This document shows, piece after piece, positions 12,047-23,289 of a stretch of DNA of 64,000 nucleotides (within the stretch, counting starts at the first letter, position 1; each line of letters begins with the position of its first letter). The notes under the pieces are model-generated. The model had not been told where the DNA came from. It saw only the letters and a list, made by a program, of their open reading frames with translations, and made no database searches. This DNA comes from Massariosphaeria phaeospora. Taxonomy: Eukaryota > Ascomycota > Dothideomycetes > Pleosporales. The stretch covers positions 372,001 to 436,000 of the forward strand of contig JAADJZ010000006.1 in the NCBI GenBank assembly GCA_011032825.1, read 5' to 3'. The position numbers and the translations under genes were made by a program.

Positions 12047-15000
12047 AAAAGCTTTTATTTAATTGCTGCGTTTACTCGTTTAACAATACTCAACACTAAA
12101 AGCAGATTTAGCAAAGTAATAACTACTTAAAAGCAGAAAATGCAGGTAGCGAAAGCGTTAGTTACTTTTAAAAAGCTAGATAACTAGTTAAAATAGCTGT
12201 TTACAAAAAAAATCTCTGCAGACTAAAATAGTCTGTAAGAATATGTTAATCTAAATCTAACGCTAGAAAAGCTAAAAAAGCTAGAGAATAAAAAACTAGT
12301 TAAGCTTAAAGTAAAGAGATTTAGAAATTCTTAGCTAGACGAGCAGATTGATATTCTAGATTTAACAGCAACGAAGCTCGCTACGTACAACTTTTAAGCT
12401 AGAGAATTTAATCAAAATAAAGCTAAGTAGCTTACAAAAAAGAAAGCTCTCTAAAACCTAAGCCTAGAGATTGTGCAAATAATTGATATTAAGTACTTAA
12501 ACTTTATACTCGACTGTGCAAACGCATACAGCTAGCTACAAACGCTAAAAAAGCACTTTTGCTTATCAACTAAAAAAAAGAATTATTAGCTAAGAGCTTA
12601 GTACAAAGCGGTTTGTGTAAGGCTAAAAAGAGCTAATTTAAACACGTAGTTCAACGAGTGTAGGTAGTAACTACTTAACTCTTTACCAAAGCAAATATGC
12701 CGAAGATAGCTAGCAACAAAGCGCAGAAAAAGTTTATTCTATTAATTAAAAGTTTTAATAATAGCTAGTTAGCTACCTAGCTGCAGGATCTTATTAAAAA
12801 AGAGTAAAAAAATAAGAATCTTTTACTAATTACAGATCTAATCGCAGAATTTAGATTGTACTATTGCTGTACACGGTTAATAGCGTTAAAGCTAAAAACG
12901 TTTGCTACGCTCGAAGTAGCAAGTAGCAGCAGCAATTAAAAAACGCTAGCTGCAGCTTAAGTAAGAAATCTACAGCTAGCTTAAGCTCGTGCAAAACTGT
13001 ACATACTAAGGTGTTTTAATAAGTAGTACTACAAGTTTAAAAGCTGCTTATACGTTAACCTAGCAGTACGTGCAAAAAGCTAAAAGCTAATACAAGCAAT
13101 CTAAAAAAAGTTTACAAAGCTTTAAAATAGCTTTACTTTAAACTTAACAGCCAACGCTTTAAGAGCAGTAGAAAAAAACTTTAAAAAAAAAAAAGCGCAG
13201 GCTAAGATCTAGAGTACGTTTGTAATTAGTATAGACAATAAACAGCTAGCGCGCAATAAGCTACATGTTAATGCAGTGCTGCAAATAGCTGCAGCTACAA
13301 AGCTATTAGCTCTACTACTACTTACAAAGTAGATTTTTAACTTTAGCTTAAACTACTACGTTACAAACATAAAGGCAGCAGATTAGATTACAATATAAAA
13401 AAGTAAAACCTTAAACGTCGTGTATGCGAGCAAAGTTTTTGCTTAAATAAAAAAGTAAAGTAAAATAGTAATTAAAGTTAAAACTTTAACAAAAGAAAAG
13501 ATAATAAAGCTTACGTAAGTAGCTTATATTTTTAGCTTTTTTACAAGCGTCGTTAGTCTGTTAAGAAGCTAATTTTTTAGTATTTATTTTAACTTAAGCA
13601 GGAACTGTTTGTATTAGAAAAAAGCTTTAAACGTAATCTATTTACTTTAGTATAAAAATAGGCACTAGCTTGTTGATATAAAAAGAGCTTAGCGAGCTAA
13701 GCTAGCGTTAATATTAGTGTACGCTGCTTAGTACACTAAACCTTTAAAAGAACTAAAAAAAAAACTTAGCGTTAGTTAAAAAACAGCGCATTAAATATTT
13801 AGCTACGTTAGCTAAAAAGTAGTTAAGCACTTAAACAATTATGTACTTAAGATTAATGTTAAAAAGCAGTTAATTGCTTTAGCATAAACAAACTGTTAAG
13901 TTTGTATTAAAGCAAAGCTTTACAAATTTGTAAGCAAAAAAGCTTAAAGCAAGCTAGCTAATTGTCTATTCTACTAACTAGGCATAAACCTAGTTTAGCT
14001 AAAAAAAAAAAATAAGCGCTGCTATAATAGAGATTTATAGATGCTTTATGCAGTATGCTTGTATAGCAAGTAGCATAAAGCTGCTTGCTTACTTAATAAA
14101 AGCTTAAAAACTCTTAAGCGTATAGTTATGCGCTTGCTAGCTAAAATTAAACGTTAGTTTAGCGCAATTGTAATAGTTGTAAAGCTTAATAGCGAGCGTA
14201 GATATAGTAAGCTTTTACATGTACTTAAAAATCTTAGCATTGTCGTAAAGCTTTAAGCAGAGTATACTAAAAAGCAGAACAGCTTATTAAAACAAGCTAA
14301 AAAGATAATTGTAATCTAAAAAAAAGCGACTAGAATTAATAAGCAGCTGCTAATAAAGCTTTTAAATAAGTGCTACTTAGTAGCAGTTTACTTGCTTAAC
14401 AAAACGCTTGTAAAAGCACTAAAATAGAGAACTTTGTACAAAGTAGTACGTAGAGTAAAGCTGTTAGCAGCTTACTTTAACGTTGTAAAAGCCTAAGCTT
14501 ACGTACTAAACAACAAGCTAAAACGTAGTAAAAAGCTAAAATCTTGCGCGCTAATTAGACAGTTGGTTAAATACAACTCTACTAACATATATCGAGTATA
14601 AATGCTATTATTAAAACAAGTACTAAAAACAAGAAACGTTGTTTTTATAGCTTACAACAAAACAAAGCTAGTCTATCTAGATCAACAGGCTTTAAAGAAA
14701 GTAGTAACAATTCTAAACGTTCTAAAGCTACTAAAAGAAACTAATTAAAAAATTAAAATGCTTTTGCAGTTAGCGTAGAAAGACTAAAGTAGCTTAAGCT
14801 AGCCTAAGCAATCTTAAGCAAGTTAAAGCAAAAAAGCTTTTTGCGCTTTGCTAACTCTTAAGAACACGTTTAAGCCTAAGCTTAAGCTTAAGCCTAAGCT
14901 AAATACAAGCGAAAATAATACAACTAGACTAGTTAATATGCTGCAAGGCTAGAAGCTTATACTAGCTAGTGCAAAAGCGCTAGATTAACAATTAAACAAC

Positions 15001-16830
15001 GCTTTAAAGCGTAAAGAAATTAGCAGCTAGCTTAGCAAGTTAAACGTTTTAACAGAAAAAAAGCAAAAGTAAAAAAAAACGCTTAGCACGTATTTTGTAG
15101 CGTTTGCTGCAGCACTGCAGCTACTAAAGCTGCAAAAAGCTTAGCTACACTAAAACTAGCTTTCGCTTTTGCTAAAGTAGTAGAGAAATCTAGATTAGCA
15201 CTTGCATAAAAAGAAGTTTAAAGTAGCAGCAGCAAAAAAGTTTAAAAAATGTTAAAACATAAACTACTTTAAGCTTGTATTAGCTGCAGAAGTTGCTAGC
15301 TAGGCACTGCCTTTAATGTAAGTATTTACATACAAGTTTAACAAAAACAAACTACTATACAAGTACAAAGCTTAACTTGTTGTAAAAAAAAACTTTTAGA
15401 ATAACTAAAGCGATACGTACGCAGCTACGCTAGCTGCACAAGTGTTTAAATTTTTTATAGCTTTTGCAGCAGCTTTTAAGCTAAAGGCATATTAGTATAA
15501 TGTACTAAACGCGTTCTTAAACGCACTACTAGATAAGCTAGTTTATGTACAAACTTTAGAGCTGTACGTAAAGCAGCTTAGCAAGCTACTTAAGCTTAAA
15601 AAAGCTTTGTATAAGCTAAAGAACGCGCTTTTTCTTTAGTACAAGCACTTTAAAGAGACGCTAATTAAGCTAAATCTACAGCTAGTTAAAGACGTTTCTT
15701 GCTTGTTTACTAACAAAAAGTTAATAGTTTTCTTTTACGTTAATAATATTGTAGTATTGGTATATCTAGATTATTTTAATAATTACTGTTAATTTAAGAA
15801 ACAGCTAGAAACTGTGTACAACTTAAAAAAGCTTAAAAAGCTTAAGTAGTTCTTTAGTATTTAAGTTTTAAAAGACTAGTTAGCTAGAACGATCTAGTTA
15901 ATCTAGGACTTATTTATTAACAAGGTAGTTAAGAAGTTTAACTTGAATTTAAAAGTAGAAAGAAAATATTTAGCAGTTTCGCTTGTAAAAAGCTCTTTAG
16001 CCTAGTTTAAAAAAAAGTTGAATTACTAGCGTACGCAGCTATATTAGCAACTAGTTAAATTGCTAGCGTATATTGCAACGTTTACTAGACCTAATGTAGC
16101 ACAAGCACACTTAGTACTAGCTTAATATTTCTAGAACTTTAGGCAGAAGCATGTATTAGCAGTAAAGCATGTTTAAAAATACCTATATAAAACTAGGCAT
16201 TTAGCGATTAGAGCTAGCTAGCAGATAGCTAAAAGCTCGTTATATATATAAAACAAATTTTTCTTTTACAAAGCATCTAATGCAGCGTTTGCTAACAATG
16301 TAGAAACTTGTTAATTATTTTATAAATATCTGTTTAAGCTATATAAAATGCCTATTAACTAGAAAGCTACTTAGCAGAAATTAGTTACAAAGTTAACTAC
16401 TAAAGCTAAGCTTATAGCTCTATTAGCTACAAGTAAAAAAATAAAGTAGTAGATTTGTATTTTCTAGCACGTTAAGTTTAACTTAGAAATTTAGCTAATT
16501 ATCTACTGCGATAACAAGCAAACAGTTAGAATAGTTAAAAAAAAAAACAAACAGCTTTACACGAAGCTGAAGCATGTAGACACTTATTAAATGTAAGTAA
16601 AACAAAAGGTACAGCATAAGTAGCTTTAGGTAGAGTAGTGCTCTACAGCAGAAATGCTTGCAGATAAACTTACTAAGTTTCTTGTAAAGCAAAGACACGC
16701 TAAGTTTGTAAAGCAGCTAAAGCTTAAAAACGTTTACTAGCTACTTACTACTTAGGTTGATACACTAGAACTAGCAGAGCTAAGGCATTAGTACTAGCTA
16801 GCTTTGTTGATCACGGCAGCTAGAGGGGAG

Positions 16831-16976
16831 TGTAACAGTTTAAGCTTGCCTAGACCTACTCTAGTACAAGTTGAGATAGCTCATGTACGGCTATCTATAT
16901 ATGTAGCTCACCCCACCTCAGGCAGTCAATTAAGCGCAGTTCCTCCCCTCTCTCATTCTCTAGTTGCACCGTTACA
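16831..16976 (+). repeat. Right LTR of Copia element
   Basis: This 146 bp LTR is preceded by the purine tract AGAGGGGAG (16822-16830), the likely plus-strand primer. It keeps more C/G than the left LTR (for example TTCCTCCCCTC where the left has a run of T), so the left copy has suffered more RIP change. Confidence 0.93.
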
Positions 16977-17031
16977 ATTTTGCCTGCTCGATATCATTTA
17001 CCGAGCGCTGCCGTTCTGAGTGTCAGAAGGG

Positions 17032-17039
17032 TATATAAG
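17032..17039 (+). promoter_or_regulatory. TATATAAG box, copy 1
   Basis: TATATAAGCACCCCCTTCT is followed by about 60 bp of CT-rich sequence, like a fungal TATA plus pyrimidine-rich initiation region. It is the first of a series of such boxes and lies 55 bp beyond the Copia LTR. Confidence 0.45.
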
Positions 17040-17601
17040 CACCCCCTTCTTTGCTCCGTCTACTTCTCTTCTCTACTTCACTGCACTTCATTGCACCCTC
17101 TAAAAAAATACAATCATTCACGACGCATGGCTGCTCGTCGTGAGCACTATTAGAAATTCAGTGAAAAGGCAATGTGTGCGCTCGGGGAAGAATAATTAAA
17201 AGTCTCATCCAGCGGCAGCTATATCTTTGGAGGCGGGAGTAGAATTCGAATGTGGTTGCGCGTTCGGCGCTATGAAAACATGAAGACAACTATGAATGTT
17301 GGAGGGTGTGGACGGAGAAAATGCAAACGCGGAGTGGTATGTTGGGAGGGAGGTTGGACGGACGGAAAATCGACTACGATGATGATATGGTTGAGGGCTG
17401 GACGAGAAAATGACAACGATCATTATTCATGGGAGGAGGCTGAACGAAAAGGACATTAATAAAGATGATGTGTTTGGGGCCTGGCCGAAAAGCTTCTTCC
17501 AAGGACGCCATGTTGAGATTCTGAAACACATCGACCATTCCCTCTATGATACCTCGACTATACGCTATACACTCATATACACGCACGAAAGACTTCGCGA
17601 A

Positions 17602-17609
17602 TATATAAG
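17602..17609 (+). promoter_or_regulatory. TATATAAG box, copy 2
   Basis: TATATAAGCCCC is followed by a CT-rich stretch and CACCGCACC; a GGGGAAG block lies 151 bp downstream, as in copy 1. Confidence 0.45.
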
Positions 17610-18163
17610 CCCCGGTATATCCACCCTCAACCTCTCTCTTCCACGGCACCGCACCCACCTTGGTGCAGTGTTCTAAAAACGAACCAAGTAAGAGATAATG
17701 TTGTTTGTGTCGAGTTCGAAAATCACGTTCTATCCCTCGCATGTGTTCGCTTGGGGAAGAACGACTAAAAGTACACTCCATACCTGACATGTTTGGAGCT
17801 GGACCTCGACCTGGATCTGAATACCAGCTGTTACTCAACGAAATCAGAAACCCGTATTGTTATGCTCCTTCCCAAAACAGAACTTCTTCTGATGCATGAC
17901 TGTTTCTCGGAGAATTTGGTAGTGTATATATATACGAGACGATCGCGACATGTACGAAAAATCTCGCAACAACAGATTCATGTCTTCTCTCGGGGGAAAA
18001 TGCCTATAAAAAGTTTGGAGCCCAATTTATGTGAAGAGTTGGGTTTGGTGTGCTTATCGACGAAACCCCGAATATAAATCCAAATAAAATACTACTCCTA
18101 GTAGAGATATGTTTGTTTTCCAGACCTTTCCGAAATTACGTACACGTTTGGATGAACTGGAGA

Positions 18164-18171
18164 TATATAAG
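18164..18171 (+). promoter_or_regulatory. TATATAAG box, copy 3
   Basis: TATATAAGCCCACTCTCTTC is followed by CACCGCACC, the same nine bases found after copy 2. Confidence 0.45.
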
Positions 18172-18422
18172 CCCACTCTCTTCCTCCTCCTCCGATTCAC
18201 ATTACGACACCGCACCTCAACGTGCTCTATAATAATTATGACATGCCGACTATGTTGTTCGTAGCGAGGACAAAAGTCTCCTTTGGTGTTGGATGCTTTG
18301 ACTTTACAGATAGGAAAATAAAAACGGAGCACATGGAATACATGACTGCCTAAAGTATGAGATGCCAGATTGCATGGCTGTTTCTAGTCAGCTTACATAT
18401 ACTCGATTAGAGGAACTACGAG

Positions 18423-18430
18423 TATATAAG
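18423..18430 (+). promoter_or_regulatory. TATATAAG box, copy 4
   Basis: TATATAAGCTCCCTCGAG is followed by a strong CT-rich tract. Copy 5 (GATATAAGCCCCCTTCT) is at 18834-18841. Confidence 0.42.
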
Positions 18431-19250
18431 CTCCCTCGAGTTCTCACTTCTACTTTCTACTTCTCAATACAGGTCTCCAAAGATCTCTCTAAAAGTCGGA
18501 CGACGAAAACACGATGGAATCCCTCCATGTTAAAAGGGCTATCAAGCCCTCTTATGCTGCTCCCAGCGAGGGATTAAACACCATGATATAGCTTACAATG
18601 TGTGTCCGCTCAGGCCTCGGCGTTTCAATTTCGGAAGACCAGCTAGGAAGTAGCGATGTTGCGATCGATGTTGGAGTACAGGATTTTTGGAAAAATGGCC
18701 CAAAGACTTGGATGGAACAAATTGGCATCTGGATGGCGGCATGTCTGGTGTCAAGAACCGCTGCCGACATAGTGGTAGTTACTCTCTGAGATTTTGGTCT
18801 TGCAGGAGCACATTTGGATAATAAGGGAAGGAGGATATAAGCCCCCTTCTGCTCTCGATTTACCGAGACCGGTGATTGGGGTTACTTCTATAATTGAACC
18901 AAGGGGTTTACATGAGAAGTCTTGTCAACTATTCACTATGAAAAAGAGTCCGCTTAACTCTTCATGCGGTATCGCTCGCTGGGGAGAGGAAAAGCATACT
19001 CTTCTGCTTCATGTGCGACTGTGAAGTTTGGGGCTGGGCTAAAAAATCTTGGGAAACAGATGTAATGCGCAAAGTTGGAGTTGCATTCGAACTATCGTGT
19101 TCTGCTAAGGATATCTGCGCATTAGACATACAATGTCCAAACAAAGTAATACGAACGAAATTCAACGCATCATAAAAGCTATTCATGGCTTCTTGGAATA
19201 TAGGACGTGTGTAAATAAGCCTCTTGCCCTTTTACCGCTCCATTAGTTCT

Positions 19251-20586
19251 TTACTCTTGCTGCAAACGGCAGGAATGCAACTATAAAATGTGCCGATGAA
19301 ACTTTATGGTGGCTTTTCTGCTGTCTTTCTCTCTATAAAATAAACTTCACTCAAGCAATAGCTATGTCGTCTTGCCGCGATTGAACAACTTATCTATTAG
19401 ACATATGTTCTGAACTAGAGCTTGAGAAACCGTTAGGCTTTAACAATGCTCAGGAAGATTGTTAAAATTCAGTTTTTTGTTGCTTATGAGCAGAAGCTGG
19501 ATTGAAGAACGAAAATAGTGTCTGAAAGCTTGGATGTAAACGTATCTCCGACACCCACATAGTCGCTTTGTCAACACTGCTGCTTTGGCCTACTTCGCGG
19601 GGTAGGAGGAGGATATGGACGGTGCGGCCAGATCGAAACAATGTTTCTCGGAACCACAATGCTTTTAACTCTATGCCGCATATTATAAGCTGCGCTGTCT
19701 ACAAAATTGTTCGTAGCAGAACATGGCTCTCTTTCCGCGGTTACCAACATTGTTTTCACCCAAGCTCATGCTTTTTGGAGATACGGCTTGTAACGCGCAG
19801 AAAACTGCCATAGAGCCTTGGTATGGGTTGGTGTTCTTGGTTCGAAGAGACCAACCTACACGTTTTTGAGAACAAGATGAGCAGGGAAGACACGCCTGGA
19901 AGTAGGCACGATTCCGAGAGAGCCTGACTGGGATTTAGTATAAAGCTCCACTTGTATTTGTAGTTCTCTCTTTCTACATGTTCATAAAGACCTTAGTATG
20001 GAAAAGTACTTTGGATGAGCTAATGGTGAGGGAGCCGTGCTGGTTTTCTGAACACCGGTAGTGCGTTCACATGACCTGTGTTTTTGGTTGAAAGTCGCAG
20101 TGTTTGCCATATTGCATAGAAATGAATTAGAAATTAGTGAAACGCGTATCGAGATGTTGGAGTAAGGGACATCAGTGCAGCGTTGTAGATTCTAAATTGA
20201 CATAAATTGACTTGATGCTTGGACTCTAAAATCGCCAATGAATTGAGAAAACGATCTGGAAAACTGATAGTGAGGCAGTGAGTTCTTGAATCATTACATA
20301 CACGTGCTGTTGCGAAGAGCAATAGATTGGATGTGAGATATTGAGTGGTGCGCAACTTTTGAATCATTCCACCACCATGGCGTCTGTCATGTGATTTCAC
20401 CCATAGTCATTAGCAGATGGTGTCTGTACCAGGTTCAGCCGAGGCGACCCCTTCTGCTCCTTAGAACCTTATGAATACATTCGATTGATGAACTGCCCCC
20501 GCCGCATTACGTGAGTTCCTCAACACTTCCCGTTCAAACCGAAACCCTACCTAAGGATAAAAATCAAGAATGAGTTTGAACCCTTC
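19251..20586. other. Gap; weak repeat remnants, no gene seen
   Basis: There is a TATAAAG-like box near 19939 and scattered A-tracts like those of the adjoining repeat region, but periodicity fades here. Short frames at 19462-19813 and 20134-20400 have no motifs. Confidence 0.4.
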
Positions 20587-21555
20587 TCAGCAGCACCCAC
20601 AGCAGTCGCTATCATTCCCGTCGCCCCCATTATTCCCATCCCCACAGCAATCGCAGCAGTCAAAACAGCCGCAGCCGCAGCAATCACTATCTTCCCCTCC
20701 ACCATTCCCAGCATCATTCCCAGCATAATTCGCATCACCCCCAGCATAATTCGCATCACCTCCTGATTCCCCAGCATAATTAGTATCACCGCCGGATTCC
20801 CCATATTGCCCCAATTCCACATTGTTCCCATCATCATCATCATCGTTCATGTACGCCGCAGCCACCGCACCGCCAGCAATCACGCCCCCACCGACCGCAA
20901 CCCCAGCCGCAATCTTTGCTCCGTTGTTGTTGCTGCCATTATTTTGCTGGTTCTGCCAACGCTTGCGCTCATTTTCTTCCTGCTGTTGGCGATCCCAATC
21001 TTCCCTCTCCCATTGTTCGCGTCGTTGGGCCTCCCATTGCTCGCGCTCCCACTGCTCACGGTCCATCTGGTATCCATTGACGCGCTGCTGCTCCTGCCAT
21101 AGTTCCTGTTGGCGCTCCGCGTAGTCTCGCTGTTGCGCGTCGTGAGCGGAATTGATATTGCCCTGCTGCTTTGCCAGTTGCTTCTGGTGTTCTTGCCATT
21201 CTTTCTGCATGCGGGCTTGGTCTCTCGCCTGGGCTTGTTGATTGTGGGCGAACTGTTTCTGTTGCGCTTGCTGCATGTGTTGTACCTGATGCAGTTGATG
21301 TTGCATTTGAACGTTCGCCTGGTTTGATGAGCTCGGATGGGGACGCGCCGCGGCATGGTTGACTTGAATGTATTGCTGGGTCGGAGCGCTGTGGGTATGT
21401 TGAGGAGGCGGGCGGTATGCCATCTGTGGAGCTGGACGAGGCTGTTTGTAGACGGGCTTAGGAGCTGCGGGCTTAGGAGCCGCATGCTTATGAGCTGCAG
21501 GCTTAGGAGCCGCGGGCGTGTGTATCGGACGCCGTGCGGCTTGTTTAGGTGCCAT
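20587..21555 (-). CDS. Hypothetical Gln-rich protein with glycine-zipper segment and Cys-rich tail
   Basis: An intronless open frame of 322 aa starts at the ATG at 21555. I do not recognise a family. Four zones can be seen: an Ala/Lys/Pro-rich repeat (about 1-45, repeated AAPKPAA), a Gln/His-rich region (to about 125), a highly charged Gln/Glu/Arg/Trp stretch with repeated EQWE-like units that should form a long helix or coiled coil (about 125-205), and a Gly/Ala hydrophobic segment (AAGVAVGGGVIAGGAVAAA, about 218-240). Then follow an Asp run, a Gly/Asn-rich region with repeated GGDANYAG, and a terminal Cys-rich tail ending CCGCC. Such an arrangement could anchor or insert in a membrane, with the Cys tail as a palmitoylation or metal site, but that is inference. 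The neat domain order and a clean stop argue that it is a real gene rather than a low-complexity accident. Confidence 0.6.
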   Translation of the reverse strand: MAPKQAARRPIHTPAAPKPAAHKHAAPKPAAPKPVYKQPRPAPQMAYRPPPQHTHSAPTQQYIQVNHAAARPHPSSSNQANVQMQHQLHQVQHMQQAQQKQFAHNQQAQARDQARMQKEWQEHQKQLAKQQGNINSAHDAQQRDYAERQQELWQEQQRVNGYQMDREQWEREQWEAQRREQWEREDWDRQQQEENERKRWQNQQNNGSNNNGAKIAAGVAVGGGVIAGGAVAAAYMNDDDDDGNNVELGQYGESGGDTNYAGESGGDANYAGGDANYAGNDAGNGGGEDSDCCGCGCFDCCDCCGDGNNGGDGNDSDCCGCC

Positions 21556-22484
21556 GTTTATGAGAAGTTTGGAGTAAAAAGGATGAAAAGATCGTCAGTC
21601 AAGAAGACAGTGTATCTACCACCTAGTCCAAAACTCTGAATAGCAGGATCTAGCAATACTCCCTTGAAAGTGTGGCAGAGGAGAACATGAAAGAAAGCGA
21701 AAACCGCGGATTCTCGCTCGAGCTTTTGACATATTTTTCAGCCTCGCTTTTAGCCCCCATTATCATTATCGGATGTTGGATGCGGCTCGACGGCAACCAC
21801 CCCGCTTCGACCTCGGCTTTTGACGCATATTCGGGCTTGCCGATATCTGTATTTTTGGCTGAGGCCGTGACTCGCGACGCAAATTCTCTTGCCGCGCATT
21901 ACTGCTTTTGGCAGCTTAGCGACTTAAAGCATGCTTACTGAGATTTTCTGGCGTTTCGGCCCCCGCCAAGAGTACCGGTGAAGTAAGTGGGGGCCAGATT
22001 ATGAACGCTATGGCGCCTCTAATCATATCCCACAGTATTGGGGCAATGACGCTGCACCACTATGAGATGAGTGCTCGTATTCGGCGAAAAAATAAAAAGC
22101 TTCGACGACAAGTCCAGACTGTTGATAGGGTCCGCCCCAACGATGAGGCATGAGGCTGTCGTTTGACGGAGTTCGAATTGTTCAGCCTCAACCTCTTTCA
22201 GAAACTTTTCTAAACGAGACACTGTCCTTGTATAACGATGGTCCGCGCGCTTCTCTCACTCTCCAGCACTGGACCGTAGGAGCTTGTCAGTTATATCTCT
22301 GAGGTCACATGCGCTCTATTTTGTTGTCAAAAGCGGAGATTTTACAGTTTGAATGACCTCGCAGATATACAACTTTTCGTCATTTAGTCAGTTATCCGCC
22401 TAGTAAACCGTCGTCTATGTCAGTGTCTTTGTATAGGAGACTGAACCTCTCCCATACGCGCATCCTGCCTTAATCCGCGCCTTC
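21556..22484. other. Intergenic; no gene seen
   Basis: Only short frames occur (plus 21672-21941, minus 22019-22222), without motifs or splice partners. Confidence 0.5.
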
Positions 22485-22980
22485 TTACTGTGGTAGATTG
22501 ATAACCTTTCCCTCGGAAAGATACTGGGTGTGGTATCCCACAGAGAGCAAAGCCTTGGAGGTGTCAACCCAGTCCTCTTGATCCTGGACAGCTTCGATCC
22601 ATTCCGGGTCAGTCATGACGTTTTCAATGGTCTGCGCGCTGGGCAGCGTGTATTCGATGATGCAGTCGTAGTCGGCGACTTGCCAGGTAGGGTGGAGAAA
22701 GGCCATCTTCTCTCTAAAAGGATCATTGAAGGTAGCCGGCGTATCAAACTAGGTACACAGAAAGGGTCAGTATAATGAGCCGACCAATCTCCCAGTCACA
22801 TGGAGAACTGACAAGTGCGTAACCAGTAATACCATGCTTCCTAAGGATGGGAATGGCCTTCGGCAGGTGCACGTCGACAATCCACTTCATGAATGCCTCA
22901 TGGGCAATTCCCGCTTTCCGATAGTGGGTGAGAGTAAATCTTATCGGTCGGTCCTCTTGCTGCTTGGTCGTTTCGGCCAT
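22485..22980 (-). CDS. EthD-domain protein
   Basis: The model is complement(join(22485..22748, 22813..22980)), 143 aa, start ATG at 22980. The 64 bp intron (CTT/GTCAGT...CCTAG) joins GYAL to FDTPATFND and restores one continuous EthD-like domain (PF07110). Characteristic residues include THYRKAGIAHEAFMKW near the start, HLPKAIPILRKHGITGY, and VADYDCIIEYTLPS with the conserved aromatic/acidic pair. Small fungal EthD proteins form dimeric alpha+beta barrels; several sit in polyketide clusters and act as decarboxylases, dehydratases or cyclases on anthrone-type substrates. No polyketide synthase is nearby, so a stand-alone role is likely and the substrate is unknown. A damaged pogo-like transposon begins about 300 bp upstream. 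Confidence 0.85.
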
Positions 22981-23289
22981 ATTTCAGATTCTGGGTTGTG
23001 CGTTGCGTTTGTTGAGAAAACTGATGATCGAAGCGGGGCGAGGGACACCCTATTTCCACAAGAATTTAGGCTACCGTGCGGCGCAGTTGCGGGTTTCCGC
23101 TATGGGGCTATGTCCCTCCCCGACGAGATATATGCGATTGATCCGTACTGTTCAGTTGCGTAAAGGAATACTCCGTACTCTGGACGAACGTAGCCCTTGT
23201 GGGTAGGATGGAGTCTGCCTCCAGCGCTCGAAAATTGATGGAGGCAGGTGCACGGCCATCCGTGGCGCGCTAAAGTCGTCCATCTGTTA

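Larger units (their letters stand above)
11890..16976 (+). mobile_element. Copia (Ty1-type) LTR retrotransposon, heavily RIP-mutated
   Basis: A full-length element of 5087 bp is bounded by two 146 bp LTRs that start TGTAAC and end in CA. A primer-binding site abuts the left LTR and a purine tract (16822-16830) abuts the right one. On the plus strand, despite stops throughout, the integrase can be read (about 14150-14640, including AEYT, QN and YNSTNIYR blocks), then reverse transcriptase (15420-16000) and RNase H (16390-16680, including YCDNK at 16504-16518 and a final DKLTKFL block). Integrase before RT is the Copia order. The interior is very TpA-rich with almost no CpA or TpG, the product of RIP. 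The RT active site YVDD now reads YVNN. The element cannot encode working proteins. Gag, expected at about 12.1-13.8 kb, is not recognisable. No perfect target-site duplication is seen (ATATA on the left, ATTTT on the right). Confidence 0.93.
16977..19250 (+). repeat. Degenerate tandem repeat region, about 43 bp period, with TATATAAG boxes
   Basis: No gene is credible in this stretch. Units beginning ATG(A/T)TGTGG-like and carrying a central GAAAA recur at about 17249, 17290, 17339, 17382, 17428, 17466 and 17509 (spacing 38-49 bp), and again at about 17699, 17741 and 17789. Superimposed on them are TATA-like boxes followed by C-rich and pyrimidine-rich sequence at 17032, 17602, 18164, 18423 and 18834, with a weaker one at 19212. 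Two copies share a 33 bp block containing GGGGAAGAA and TAAAAGT about 151 bp after the TATA box (17184 and 17753). Open frames here (for example minus 17374-17838) cross unit boundaries and look incidental. The function is unknown. Confidence 0.65.

Noticed and set aside
17698..17760. tRNA-like B-box (GAGTTCGAAAATC)
   Set aside because: No matching A box, acceptor stem or anticodon arm could be built; the motif is part of the 43 bp repeat unit.
17374..17838. 154-codon minus-strand frame
   Set aside because: Lies across several 43 bp repeat units and a TATA-like box; length is expected from repeat-derived sequence that by chance lacks stops.
16977..19250. CRISPR-like array
   Set aside because: Units are imperfect throughout with no constant repeat/variable spacer alternation, and the host is a fungus.
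22485..22980. Polyketide cluster membership of the EthD gene
   Set aside because: No synthase, transporter or regulator nearby; the P450 is 15 kb away beyond three transposons.
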